Shown here in pieces: positions 22,667 to 30,695 of a DNA stretch of 37,186 nt. The stretch is taken from positions 1 to 37,186 of the IMG/VR virus record IMGVR_UViG_3300035180_002513; one strand, written 5' to 3'. A model generated the notes under the pieces. It saw only the letters and a program-made list of their open reading frames with translations, was not told the origin of the DNA and did no database searches. The translations under genes and the position numbers were made by a program. Numbering within the stretch: position 1 is the stretch's first letter; each line of letters begins with the position of its first letter. The DNA comes from a virus.

Positions 22667-23248
22667 TTAAATCTCGTTCAGCATGTCGTCCGGGTTCAGG
22701 GTCGGATTGGCCTTGATCCGCTCGGCCGCCCGCTCATCCTCAATAAGCCGGATGCCGTCCCTCACGACCTGCGCAGTTGCGAGGAAGTCCCGGGCCTTCT
22801 TCATTTCCCCGCCGAACTTGGTATCGGCAACGGACTTAACCCAGGTGTTGGCCGCAACGACATCGGCGAACTTGCCGATTTTTACCAGAGCTTGGGAGAC
22901 GAGGCTCGATGCCCCGACACCTTCGCCCGTTGCCTTCACATTCCACTCACTCGACCCGGACATGAGGTGATCCGCGACGCGCGCCATTTCGGCGAACTTC
23001 GCAACCACGTCCACCTTGCCGTCGGCTCCGGCCTCGAGCGCCCCGGCGTCGATGATGCGTTGCTTGAACCCGTGCAGCATGGCACGAGCCCGATTTTCCG
23101 CGCTCGCCTTCTCCGGGTCAAAGGCAACCTTGCCGACAGCCCCGAAGTCGAAGACCAGCTTTCCGTCCACCTTGGAAAAAGCGTAGGCTGAATTAGCCCG
23201 GCGTTTTGTAGCTTCGACAACGACGGTCGTATCTGTAACTTGGTTCAT
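22667..23248 (-). CDS. Hypothetical early protein, paralogue of the 18998-19630 product
   Basis: 193 residues, first gene of the minus block nearest the divergence region. N-terminal Thr/Val strand, then KRRANSAYAFSKVDGKLVFDF, MLHGFKQRIIDAGAL, a helical middle with ADHLMSGSSEW, and the C-terminal IRLIEDERAAER...NPDDMLNEI. The order of these parts and the C-terminal motif recur in the 18998-19630 protein. The family is common in phages but has no function I can name. A hairpin (GAACCCC/GGGGTTC, 23269-23293) lies in its leader, and 19-bp inverted repeats flank the gene. Confidence 0.7.
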   Translation of the reverse strand: MNQVTDTTVVVEATKRRANSAYAFSKVDGKLVFDFGAVGKVAFDPEKASAENRARAMLHGFKQRIIDAGALEAGADGKVDVVAKFAEMARVADHLMSGSSEWNVKATGEGVGASSLVSQALVKIGKFADVVAANTWVKSVADTKFGGEMKKARDFLATAQVVRDGIRLIEDERAAERIKANPTLNPDDMLNEI

Positions 23249-23268
23249 AATTGCACCCCATCAGAAAT

Positions 23269-23347
23269 GAACCCCGATTGTGGGCTGGGGTTCGGATCGC
23301 CCTCCCTATCACCGAGGCGCGATGATAGGGGGGACAATCCGAAGGTG
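23269..23347. other. Leader hairpins and right arm of the 19-bp inverted repeat
   Basis: GAACCCC (23269-23275) pairs with GGGGTTC (23287-23293), and CCCTATC (23304-23310) with GATAGGG (23324-23330). The right arm of the inverted repeat is 23329-23347. GATTGT or its complement occurs repeatedly here. No promoter could be assigned. Confidence 0.4.
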
Positions 23348-23478
23348 CGTTATCCAATTGTTAATGATCGTCCAGCGCCCCAGGCGGCGTGGCCTGGGTG
23401 GATTGTCGGGTTGCCATGCGGCCCATCGACGCTGGGTATATTGCACGCGGTGTGCCTGATCCCACAATCCCTAACAAA

Positions 23479-23619
23479 ATCAACGGGTTACGAAACGGCG
23501 TCTGGCCGGCGGTGCCGTCGATGTAAACCCAGCCGACACCACTGCAAACGATATCCTCAATGTAATCAATCGGTTAGGCGATGTAAGCCCAGCCGACACC
23601 TGTAAACCGAACCGACATC
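23479..23619. repeat. Iterated short direct repeats
   Basis: A 22-bp unit at 23519-23540 recurs with one change at 23579-23600 (period 60), and a degenerate third copy begins at 23601. Interleaved are ATCAACGGGTTACG (23479-23492) and ATCAATCGGTTAGG (23565-23578). Such iterons are typical of initiator- or terminase-binding sites. Confidence 0.55.
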
Positions 23620-23683
23620 CCCTTTTCCCTATCTGACGCGCGTCGATTCGCGTTGTCGCGCCTGACGTGTGTGTCGCCTGCGT

Positions 23684-23758
23684 GGGGGGCCCTGGACCCG
23701 ATACCCCAGGGGGCGGGGGGCAAATCGCTCGCAAAAGAATTTCAATCCAATGCCCCCC
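23684..23758. other. G/C-run palindromes upstream of the terminase genes
   Basis: CCCTGG (23690-23695) and CCAGGG (23706-23711) form a dyad between two G-runs, and GGGGGGCA (23715-23722) pairs with TGCCCCCC (23751-23758). No ORF is supported. Proximity to the small terminase gene suggests a packaging initiation site (cos or pac), unproven. Confidence 0.35.
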
Positions 23759-23785
23759 TCTATTATCCCTCTCCTTGGGATATAC

Positions 23786-23813
23786 GATCGTATTCCCCCA
23801 CGGTAATTAGATC
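23786..23813. repeat. 28-bp GATC-bounded dyad, copy E
   Basis: On the minus strand arms GATCTAATTACC and GGGAATACGATC with spacer GTGG. It lies 32 bp upstream of the -35 box of the late promoter, an activator-like position. Confidence 0.7.
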
Positions 23814-23844
23814 GGATCACACAGACATGCTTCCGCATTCCCCC

Positions 23845-23873
23845 TTGACGCCAATGCAAGCTTCGTGCATAAT
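23845..23873 (+). promoter_or_regulatory. Late sigma70-like promoter TTGACG-N17-CATAAT
   Basis: -35 TTGACG (23845-23850), 17-bp spacer, -10 CATAAT (23868-23873), about 48 nt before the small terminase start. Probably drives the packaging and head operon. Confidence 0.7.
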
Positions 23874-23920
23874 TCGTGAGATCCCCCGAAGAGACGGCCC
23901 AGCGAATCTAGGAGTGCCAG

Positions 23921-24448
23921 ATGACCCAGCAAGGAGACACGTTGCTTCAAGAGTTCCTGGAGGCGCCGACCGAAGCCAGAGGGGCCAGGCCGCAACTGGC
24001 CAAGATTCGCTACACGCACGAAGACTGCGTGAATTGCATTCTGGCGAATCCGGGGATTTCGCAAAATGAGCTCGCAACCAGGTATGGATACTCTCCCGCC
24101 TGGATGTCGGTCATGATCAACACAGACGTCTTCCAAGGAAGGCTGGCCGCTCGGCGAAGCGAGTTGATTGACCCGATTCTGCAAGCGACGTTGAATGAAC
24201 GCTTCAAAGCGCTGACCGTTCGTTCACTCACTGTCTTGCAAGAAAAGCTCGAGCGCGACTCGTCTATGGTTCCAGACCGCCTGGCGTTGGACGCCGCCGC
24301 GCTCGGAGCCAAAGCGCTCGGCCTTGGAGGGAATGCCCCACAGCAAGTTCTTGTGGCGAGCGAAGAACGGATTGCCAGCTTGGCCCATCGGCTGCAAGCA
24401 CTTCAAGGCGGTCTCGTCGTGGACGTTGAGAGCCGCGAGGTCCATTGA
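23921..24448 (+). CDS. terS: Terminase small subunit
   Basis: 175 residues with AGGAG 8 nt before the ATG. The N-terminal third contains a helix-turn-helix (NCILANPGISQNELATRYGYSPAWMSVMINTDVF), followed by a helical central part and ALGLGGNAPQQVLVASEERIASL, typical of small terminase oligomerisation and large-subunit contact regions. TerS recognises the packaging site and recruits the large subunit. It directly follows the late promoter, and its stop overlaps the large subunit start (TTGA). Confidence 0.8.
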   Translation: MTQQGDTLLQEFLEAPTEARGARPQLAKIRYTHEDCVNCILANPGISQNELATRYGYSPAWMSVMINTDVFQGRLAARRSELIDPILQATLNERFKALTVRSLTVLQEKLERDSSMVPDRLALDAAALGAKALGLGGNAPQQVLVASEERIASLAHRLQALQGGLVVDVESREVH

Positions 24449-25911
24449 CCAAGTTCGCCATCCCCTTCAATGCAAGAGTCGTTGAGGCTTTTGCGGGAGT
24501 GTTCCTTTCTCCGATGTACGACAACCCGGCTCCGACGCCGGCCTTCCACCGCGAGGGGTGGGAGTTGTACTGCAGCGACGCGCCGCTCGCAGGGATCGCG
24601 GCTCCGCGGGGCCACGCCAAGTCAACCGCGTTCACCCATGACTTCGGCCTAGCCGCCGCCCTCTTCCGACACGAGTCTCACATTCTGATCGTGTCCGCAA
24701 CAGAAGAGCTTTCGATGTCTCACCTCACAGACATCGCAAAAGAACTTCGGGAAAACGAAGACATCCGCGTCGAGTTTGGCATCTCCAAATTTTTGGTCGA
24801 CTCCAAAGGAGAGATCGTTGTCAAGTGCAACGACGGGTACGAGTTCCGCTTCCTCGCCCGCGGCGCAGGACAAAAGCTGCGGGGCCTCAAGTGGAATGGC
24901 CGGCGCCCCGGACTCATCATCTGCGACGACATGGAAGAAGACGAACAGGTCGCTTCCCTCGATCGACGCCAGAAGTTTTCTCGCTGGGTTCTTCGCGCTC
25001 TTCTGCCGATCGGCAGGCGAGGGGCAAAAATTCGTTGGCACGGAACGATCCTGCACGTCGACTCCTTCCTGGCCCACATCATGAAGTCGCTCAGCTGGAA
25101 AACGCTTTTTTACAAGGCGCACGCCGGCTTCGACGACTTCGAAAACATCCTTTGGCCAGAAGCTTTCAACCAGACAGAGCTGCGTCGGGTCCGTCAAGTT
25201 TTTGTGGATCGTCAAGACGCCGCAGGGTATTCGCAAGAGTATCTGAACGATCCGTTGGACAACTCCGAAGCGTACCTCCAGCGCGCCTGGTTCATTGCGA
25301 TGAACGACAGCCACCGAGAAGCGCACAAGACGATCGCAGCTGCAGCCGACTTCGCCATCTCCAAGAAAGACCGGGCCAACCGCACTTCCTTCACAGTCGG
25401 AGGGATGACAACAGAGAACCTTCTTTGCTTCCTCGACCAGCGAGTGGGTCGTTGGGACTCCCTCGAGATTGTGGACGAAATTTGGGCTGTCTGGGAGCAG
25501 TGGAAACCCGACGTCTTCTTTGTTGAGCACGGACAAATTTGGCTAGCCCTTTGGCCGCAGATTCAAAAACGAATGCTGCGCGAAGGTCGGTATATCAACT
25601 TTGTTGAGCGCAAGTCGATCACAGACAAGGCCTCTCGAGGCCGCTCTTTGCAAGCTCGTATGCGGGCCTCCGCCACCAGGTGGGAGCACGAAGCGCACTG
25701 GTTCGAGGGCATGCAAGACGAGATGCTGCGATTCACTGGCCACTCGGACGCAACCCTCGACGATCAGTTTGACAGCGCGGCTCTTCTCTCCCTCGGATTT
25801 GACGACATGCCTGATAGTGAAGAAGACGACTTCGACACAGAAGAAGAAATCGCCTTTCAGAGAGCAGACCCCCGGCTGTCCTCTGGTCGCAACTCAACCA
25901 CCGGGTACTGA
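24445..25911 (+). CDS. terL: Terminase large subunit
   Basis: 488 residues, TTG start overlapping the small subunit stop, with GAGG 5 nt upstream. ATPase motifs: Walker A-like APRGHAKST and Walker B LIICDDMEEDE followed by a long helix with RRQKFSRW; WHGTILHVDS follows as the coupling motif. The C-terminal part has the RNase H-like nuclease acids (ADFAISKKDRANRTSF, VFFVEHG, TLDDQFDSAAL). TerL cuts concatemeric DNA and pumps it through the portal. An acidic tail (DSEEDDFDTEEE) ends the protein. Confidence 0.92.
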   Translation: MTKFAIPFNARVVEAFAGVFLSPMYDNPAPTPAFHREGWELYCSDAPLAGIAAPRGHAKSTAFTHDFGLAAALFRHESHILIVSATEELSMSHLTDIAKELRENEDIRVEFGISKFLVDSKGEIVVKCNDGYEFRFLARGAGQKLRGLKWNGRRPGLIICDDMEEDEQVASLDRRQKFSRWVLRALLPIGRRGAKIRWHGTILHVDSFLAHIMKSLSWKTLFYKAHAGFDDFENILWPEAFNQTELRRVRQVFVDRQDAAGYSQEYLNDPLDNSEAYLQRAWFIAMNDSHREAHKTIAAAADFAISKKDRANRTSFTVGGMTTENLLCFLDQRVGRWDSLEIVDEIWAVWEQWKPDVFFVEHGQIWLALWPQIQKRMLREGRYINFVERKSITDKASRGRSLQARMRASATRWEHEAHWFEGMQDEMLRFTGHSDATLDDQFDSAALLSLGFDDMPDSEEDDFDTEEEIAFQRADPRLSSGRNSTTGY

Positions 25912-25922
25912 GGAAACACTCT

Positions 25923-26135
25923 ATGTCCTTCCGTTCTTTTCTGGCCTCGTTTGCCGCCGCCCTCGTCAACCGCAACAACCAAGAAGCGATTGACGTGGCG
26001 ACAGAAGAACTTCACGGCGCACTCGTCAAGCACGTCGACGAGACCACTTCCACTCTGGTGGCCGCTTTGGTGGCCGCTGAATTGGAGAAGCGCTTTCCTG
26101 CCAAAGCGCCGCTCGCGGCTCCTGCGGCAAAATGA
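25923..26135 (+). CDS. Small helical protein after terminase
   Basis: 70 residues. Amphipathic helices (FRSFLASFAAALVNRNNQEAIDVATEELHGALVKHVDE) and an Ala/Pro-rich C-terminus. Stop overlaps the next small ORF (ATGA). Small genes between terminase and portal are often packaging accessory or unknown proteins; no family recognised. Confidence 0.65.
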   Translation: MSFRSFLASFAAALVNRNNQEAIDVATEELHGALVKHVDETTSTLVAALVAAELEKRFPAKAPLAAPAAK

Positions 26136-26236
26136 AGAAGCCCACCAAACCCCCCGTGAAGGGCGACCACGGCCAGAAGCCGCCCACTCCCGCAACTCCC
26201 ATCACGCAGCGAAAGCAAATCGCTGGCTGCTGCTGA
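26132..26236 (+). CDS. Tiny Pro/Lys-rich protein (34 aa)
   Basis: ATG overlaps the preceding stop as ATGA. The product reads MKKPTKPPVKGDHGQKPP and ends QRKQIAGCC: basic, Pro-rich and disordered with a Cys-Cys end. Close packing with the next gene (starts at 26247) supports it. Function unknown. Confidence 0.45.
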   Translation: MKKPTKPPVKGDHGQKPPTPATPITQRKQIAGCC

Positions 26237-26246
26237 AAGGTCCGTC

Positions 26247-26441
26247 ATGGCACACGTTTCTCCCACCCGCAAATCCGAGTCCGGCCGCCTGAACGCAGGC
26301 AACCATGCCGTCAAGGTCGTGTCAAAGCATCGCTTGGCCGAAGGCAGCTACTCCACTGTGTTCCCGCAAGACGACGGCCTCAAGGCGCCACGCAACGGGC
26401 ACCTCGGCAGCCACAGCGTCAAGCCAACTCTGACCAAGTAA
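26247..26441 (+). CDS. Small basic hypothetical protein
   Basis: 64 residues with AAAGG 8 nt upstream of ATG. Basic and low in hydrophobic residues (SPTRKSESGRLNAGNHAVKVVSKHRL), probably partly disordered. Position before the portal suggests a head-related or packaging accessory role; no family recognised. Confidence 0.6.
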   Translation: MAHVSPTRKSESGRLNAGNHAVKVVSKHRLAEGSYSTVFPQDDGLKAPRNGHLGSHSVKPTLTK

Positions 26442-26447
26442 GCCGGC

Positions 26448-26759
26448 GTGCTGACCGTCCAGGCGTACCCCAAGACCGTGCTTGAGAGCCGGTTGGAGCG
26501 GATTGACCTTTCGTCTTATCGGCAGGTCAATCAGAGCTACGGCACGCCTGTCGCAACCATCTCCGTCTACAGCGGAGTTGATGCGTCTCCTTCTTCTGTT
26601 TTGGGCACGCCGATCGTGAGTTCGGACACACTGCAGGTTCCGGAGTCAGGTGGCGTGGCCGGGACGATCTACCAGATCAACGTCTCCGTCCCTTTGACCA
26701 GTCCGTCAGAGACTCTTTCCATCGTCTACTTTTTGGCCGTCGTGCCTAACCAGCAATGA
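26448..26759 (+). CDS. Beta-rich small structural-type protein (GTG start)
   Basis: 103 residues from a GTG at 26448, the start giving a continuous fold and short spacing after the preceding gene. Strand-rich Ser/Thr/Val sequence (VATISVYSGVD, TIYQINVSVPLTS, LSIVYFLAVVP) looks like an immunoglobulin-like domain of a virion decoration or fibre protein. The stop overlaps the portal start (ATGA). Confidence 0.6.
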   Translation: MLTVQAYPKTVLESRLERIDLSSYRQVNQSYGTPVATISVYSGVDASPSSVLGTPIVSSDTLQVPESGGVAGTIYQINVSVPLTSPSETLSIVYFLAVVPNQQ

Positions 26760-28903
26760 GCCAAGACGTCACGATCACCCTCAGCGAAGAGTTCATCAAC
26801 GCAGCAAACGCTGCGGAGTTCTTCTCTGGCGAAGAACTTGTTTCGATCGGCCTCAGCGTCAAACAAGGTTACGAAGAAGACGACAAGTCTCGTGACGCCT
26901 GGAAGCGTCGCACCGAGGCTGCGTTTGATTTGGCGCTCCAAGTTCAGAAGGCCAAGTCGTTTCCTTGGGCCGGCGCCTCGAACGTCAAATTCCCCTTGGT
27001 CACCATCGCCGCTTTGCAGTGGCACGCACGCGCTTATCCGCTCCTGATCCAAGGGCCGGAGATCGTGAAGATGCGTGTTGTTGGCGCCGACCCCGAAGGG
27101 AAGCTTCGCCAGTCTGCCGACCGAGTCGCCAAGTACATGAGCTACCAGCTTTTGGAAGAGTCCGACTCCTGGGAGGAGGAAACGGATCGGGCATTGCTGC
27201 AAGTTCCCATTGTTGGCTGCGCCTTCAAGAAGATTTACCGCAACGGCTCGAAACAACAAAACATTTCCGAGTTGGTTCCGGCGAAACACTTTGTCGTGAA
27301 CTACTGGGCAAAGTCGGTTGACGACGCCCCAAGGCGGACTCACGTCCTTCCGCTCACCAGGAACGACATCCACACCCGCTGGAAGACTGGTCTGTTCCGG
27401 GACCCTTCCGGCGAAAGCTGGTTTGACGCAGGTCCTTCTACTTCGAGCGGTCCCGACACCTCGCGGCGGGACAAACGCCTTGGACAGGTGAGGCCAGCTC
27501 GACCAGACGACGTGACGCCGTTCCATTTCCTGGAACAGATGGTCAGCCTCGACTTAGACGGCGATGGGTACGAAGAACCCTACATCATCACCGTCGAGCG
27601 GGAAAGCGGCTGGGTTGCGCGCATCGTCGCCAACTTCCTTCCGCGGGATATCGTCTGGGACGGCGCTCCCTTCACCTCTGACATCGTGCGGATCGAAGAA
27701 GATCGCTTCTGGGTCAAGATCCCCTTCATCCCGCAGCCGGATGGCGGCGTCTACGACATGGGCTTCGGCGTCTTGTTGGGGCCTCTGAACGAGTCGATCG
27801 ACACGATCATCAACCAGCTGATCGACGCCGGAACCCTGCAAACAACTGCAGGCGGTTTTCTTGCTCGTGGCGTCAAGATCCGCGGCGGGCAGCAATCCTT
27901 CTCTCCCTTCCAGTGGAACAGGGTTGACTCGATCGGAGAAGATCTGCAGAAGGGGATTGTTCCTTTCCCTGTGCGAGAACCCAGCGGCACACTCTTCCAG
28001 CTCTTAGGCCTGCTCGTCGACTACACAAACCGGATCTCTGGCTCAACCGACATCATGGTCGGGGAAAACCCAGGCCAGAACACTCCCGCAGAGACCTCTC
28101 GCTTGATGGCGGAGCAGGGAATGAAAATCAACTCGGCCATTTTCAAGCGAGTTTGGCGTGCGTTCAAGCAAGAGTTTCAGCTGATGTACTTGCTGAATCG
28201 CCGCCACGTCCCCCTTTCTGTTACGAAGTACGGCGAGTCGAACGGCTGGATCAGCCGCGAAGATTTCCAGCTCCCAGAGGAGTCGGTGCGGCCTGCCGCC
28301 GATCCGAACCTCTCTTCAGATGGCCAGCGAGTTCAGCAGGCTTCCATGGTGAAGCAGTCAGCGGCCACAACTCCTGGCTACGACAAAGACGAAGTTGAGA
28401 TGAACTGGCTTCGCGCCCTCCGCGTGGAGAATGTGGAGCGCATGTTCCTCGGGTCGAAGAAAGTTCCTCCCGCACCGCACCCCAAGGTCATGCTGGAGCA
28501 ACTCCGACAAGAAGGCGGCCTCAAAAAGGTCATGGCCCAGATGCAGGCCCGCCAGCAAGAAAAGATCATGGACATCATCGCCTCGCGCGAACAGGTCCAG
28601 GCAGAAATCGAGTTGCTCAAAGCGCAATGCGTTGAGATCCTCTCGGCAGTGGGAGCCGCGCAAGCGGCCCACGAATTGAAGGCGTTTGAAGCTCAAATCA
28701 AGGTCTTGCAGTCCGTTGACGAGAGCCACCGCGCCTATCTTGAGTTGATGCTAGGAGCAAAGAAAGATGGAGCCAAAGCACCTGACGCCGGAGGCCTTCC
28801 AGGAATGGCGGCACCATCCGGTAACGCAGGCGGTCCTGCTGGTCCTGGATCTCCAGGTCAAGCAGGCCCAGGAGACATGGGCGCGGGGGGAGTACCGACG
28901 TGA
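26756..28903 (+). CDS. Portal protein (P22-size)
   Basis: 715 residues, close to the 725 of P22 portal. Features seen: long N-terminal helical region with WKRRTEAAFDLALQV and SFPWAGASNVKFPLVT, a segment PVREPSGTLFQLLGLLVDYTNRISGSTDIMVGENPGQNTPAETSRLMAEQG typical of podovirus portals (given here in parts: LLGLLVDYTNRISG and NTPAETSRLM), and a C-terminal helical barrel region followed by a Gly/Pro-rich end. The dodecameric portal forms the DNA channel at one capsid vertex. The last 137 nt also encode the start of the next gene in another frame, which may explain the odd Gly/Pro-rich tail. Confidence 0.9.
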   Translation: MSQDVTITLSEEFINAANAAEFFSGEELVSIGLSVKQGYEEDDKSRDAWKRRTEAAFDLALQVQKAKSFPWAGASNVKFPLVTIAALQWHARAYPLLIQGPEIVKMRVVGADPEGKLRQSADRVAKYMSYQLLEESDSWEEETDRALLQVPIVGCAFKKIYRNGSKQQNISELVPAKHFVVNYWAKSVDDAPRRTHVLPLTRNDIHTRWKTGLFRDPSGESWFDAGPSTSSGPDTSRRDKRLGQVRPARPDDVTPFHFLEQMVSLDLDGDGYEEPYIITVERESGWVARIVANFLPRDIVWDGAPFTSDIVRIEEDRFWVKIPFIPQPDGGVYDMGFGVLLGPLNESIDTIINQLIDAGTLQTTAGGFLARGVKIRGGQQSFSPFQWNRVDSIGEDLQKGIVPFPVREPSGTLFQLLGLLVDYTNRISGSTDIMVGENPGQNTPAETSRLMAEQGMKINSAIFKRVWRAFKQEFQLMYLLNRRHVPLSVTKYGESNGWISREDFQLPEESVRPAADPNLSSDGQRVQQASMVKQSAATTPGYDKDEVEMNWLRALRVENVERMFLGSKKVPPAPHPKVMLEQLRQEGGLKKVMAQMQARQQEKIMDIIASREQVQAEIELLKAQCVEILSAVGAAQAAHELKAFEAQIKVLQSVDESHRAYLELMLGAKKDGAKAPDAGGLPGMAAPSGNAGGPAGPGSPGQAGPGDMGAGGVPT

Positions 28904-29003
28904 CAAAGAGCTTGAGCTCGGAGTCCTCGGAAAAATCTCCGCGTACCGTGCCATTGATGAACTGAACTACGAGCAACTAATTTCGGAGCTGACCAATGAG
29001 TGA
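28767..29003 (+). CDS. Small helical protein nested in the portal 3' end
   Basis: 78 residues. The start overlaps the portal gene by 137 nt in a different frame, with AGGAG upstream of the ATG. The product reads as a normal globular helical protein (LTPEAFQEWRHHPVTQAVLLVLDLQVKQAQETWARGEY, shown in short: LTPEAFQEWRHHP and LDLQVKQAQETW), in contrast to the low-complexity portal tail over the same bases. Short helical genes after the portal are common in related phages. The stop overlaps the GroES-like gene start by 8 nt. Confidence 0.7.
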   Translation: MEPKHLTPEAFQEWRHHPVTQAVLLVLDLQVKQAQETWARGEYRRDKELELGVLGKISAYRAIDELNYEQLISELTNE

Positions 29004-29337
29004 ACCCACTACCAACACCTCAGGCGTGACCCCTCGTGGACGCGCTGTGCTGGTGCGTCCCTACGCCGTCGAAGAGAGGACGGCTGCTGGCATCATCCTC
29101 GCCAACGAGACAATCAAGAAAGACCAACTGGCAGAGCAACGCGCCATCGTTATTTCCGTCGGGCCAGAAGCTTGGCGGCAAGAATCCGAGCCACGCGCCT
29201 TGCCGGGAGACCGCGTCCTCTTTTCAAAGTGGGCCGGCTACTCCTTGACAGGCCCTGCCGATGACCAGCAGTATCGGGTCGTAAATGACTCCGACATCTT
29301 CATGGTCATCACGAAGGAGAAGAGTGATGGACACTGA
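28996..29337 (+). CDS. GroES-like co-chaperonin
   Basis: 113 residues. The pattern PRGRAVLVRPYAVEERTAAGIIL matches GroES (core strand plus mobile loop), then AEQRAIVISVGPEAW and PGDRVLFSKWAGYSL, ending YRVVNDSDIFMVI, all in GroES order; about 15 residues longer than bacterial GroES. Phage co-chaperonins (such as T4 gp31) partner with host GroEL to fold the capsid protein. Its position between portal and scaffold/capsid genes supports a capsid folding role; partner is inference. Confidence 0.85.
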   Translation: MSEPTTNTSGVTPRGRAVLVRPYAVEERTAAGIILANETIKKDQLAEQRAIVISVGPEAWRQESEPRALPGDRVLFSKWAGYSLTGPADDQQYRVVNDSDIFMVITKEKSDGH

Positions 29338-30133
29338 AACCAAGGCAAAGGAAATGGGCTGGGCGCCCCTCGACCAGTGGCGCGGCGACCCGGACAAGTG
29401 GGTTTCCGCCGAAACTTTCGTCGATCGCGGCGAGACGGTCATGCCCATCCTGCGCAAGAACAACGAGCGCTTGCTGGGGCAGATCGAAGCCCTCAAAGGC
29501 GAAGTGACGCAAATCACCGGGTCTTTGAAAGAAGCTCAAGAGTCGATGGCGGAGTTTCGCAAGTACCACGACGAAGTCTCTCAACGCGCCTATGAGAAGG
29601 CCGTGAAGGACTTGAAGGACCAGCGGCGAGAAGCTCTGAAAGAGGGCGACGGCGAGCGCGTGGTTGTGCTGGAAGATGCGCTTGAGACCTTGGCGGCCGA
29701 CGCGCCGACAGGCCTCGGGAAGCAGCCCACCACGCCCGCGCCTTCGCCGTCACCCGCGCCTGCGGGAGCCCCTGCCGACCCCGTTCTTCGTTCTTGGCTG
29801 GACGACAACGCCACTTGGTTGAAGGACCCAGAGAAACAAGCCTATGCCACCGGCATTTCCCAGTACCTGCGCGCTACGACGAAAGTCGTGGGTCGCGAGT
29901 TCTTGGATCTGGTGACCAAGGAAGTTGAGAAGAAGTTCTCTGGTCCGACTCGTGGGGTTGAGGGCGGGACACGTCAGACCAGCCGGTCTGGTGGCAAGTC
30001 CTACGCCGACCTTCCAGCTGACGCCAAAGCTGCCTGTGACCGTTTCGCTTCCAAGCTGGCGGGAACTGGCAAGCCCTTCAAGACCGTTGCGGAGTATCGC
30101 AGCGACTACGTGAGCAAGTACGACTGGACCTGA
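29327..30133 (+). CDS. Scaffold-like protein
   Basis: 268 residues from ATG at 29327, overlapping the GroES-like gene; an earlier frame-open start lies inside that gene and is rejected. A long coiled-coil-like helix (RKNNERLLGQIEALKGEVTQITG and later DLKDQRREALKEGD) is followed by a Pro/Ala-rich linker (PTTPAPSPSPAPAG) and a C-terminal globular part. Charge, coiled coil and place just before the capsid genes fit an assembly scaffold, as in many podoviruses. The function is inferred. Confidence 0.7.
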   Translation: MDTETKAKEMGWAPLDQWRGDPDKWVSAETFVDRGETVMPILRKNNERLLGQIEALKGEVTQITGSLKEAQESMAEFRKYHDEVSQRAYEKAVKDLKDQRREALKEGDGERVVVLEDALETLAADAPTGLGKQPTTPAPSPSPAPAGAPADPVLRSWLDDNATWLKDPEKQAYATGISQYLRATTKVVGREFLDLVTKEVEKKFSGPTRGVEGGTRQTSRSGGKSYADLPADAKAACDRFASKLAGTGKPFKTVAEYRSDYVSKYDWT

Positions 30134-30134
30134 A

Positions 30135-30689
30135 ATGAGCAACCCCCCATCATTCGGCGCTCGCGCCTCAGCCATCCTCGAATCCGAGGCGAACAAATCT
30201 GCTGCCATCAACCCGGCGAACTCTGCCGAAGACAAGTTGGCCGAAGCAGGTGAAGCCCGCTCCCGCATTCCGATGTCAGTGCCTCGGGCAAAACTGGCTA
30301 CGCCAGAACTTCCGGGTATGCACAGCCACTGGATCAACGACTACCCCGGCCGCATCATGCAGGCGCAGCAAGCCGGGTATGAGTTCGTGTCTCAAGAAGA
30401 AGCTCTGATCACCATGCCCGATCTGGCCGGCTCTGCTCTGGGCCAAGGTACGGACCTGGGGTCTCGCGTCTCTGTGGTTGTCGGGGCCAACGCAGACGGG
30501 TCGCCGCTCCGTGCGTTCCTGATGAAGCTGCGCAACGAGTGGTTTTTGGCTGACCAAGCGTCGTCAGCACAACGAGTCGATGCACTTGACGAAGCGATGC
30601 GTCAAGGCAAGCAAGCTACCGGCGGTGACGACCGTCATCGCTACGTCAAGTCCGTCAGCATGAAATCCACCTACTCACGAAAGGGTTAA
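30135..30689 (+). CDS. Head-associated hypothetical protein
   Basis: 184 residues. N-terminal helical part rich in Ala/Ser, then MHSHWINDYPGRIMQAQQAGYEFVSQEEA and a beta-rich core with RVSVVVGANADGSPLRAFLMKLRNEWF, ending in a basic helix. Such a protein between scaffold and capsid genes occurs in related phages without known role; a head completion or DNA-binding role is possible. Confidence 0.6.
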   Translation: MSNPPSFGARASAILESEANKSAAINPANSAEDKLAEAGEARSRIPMSVPRAKLATPELPGMHSHWINDYPGRIMQAQQAGYEFVSQEEALITMPDLAGSALGQGTDLGSRVSVVVGANADGSPLRAFLMKLRNEWFLADQASSAQRVDALDEAMRQGKQATGGDDRHRYVKSVSMKSTYSRKG

Positions 30690-30695
30690 CCAATC

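Noticed and set aside
23479-23619. CRISPR array
   Set aside because: Only two to three repeats with a 60-bp period and no cas genes; the Cas4-like nuclease fits a recombination role.
26726-27526. 266-codon minus-strand open frame
   Set aside because: Antisense to the portal gene, with no start signal or domain.
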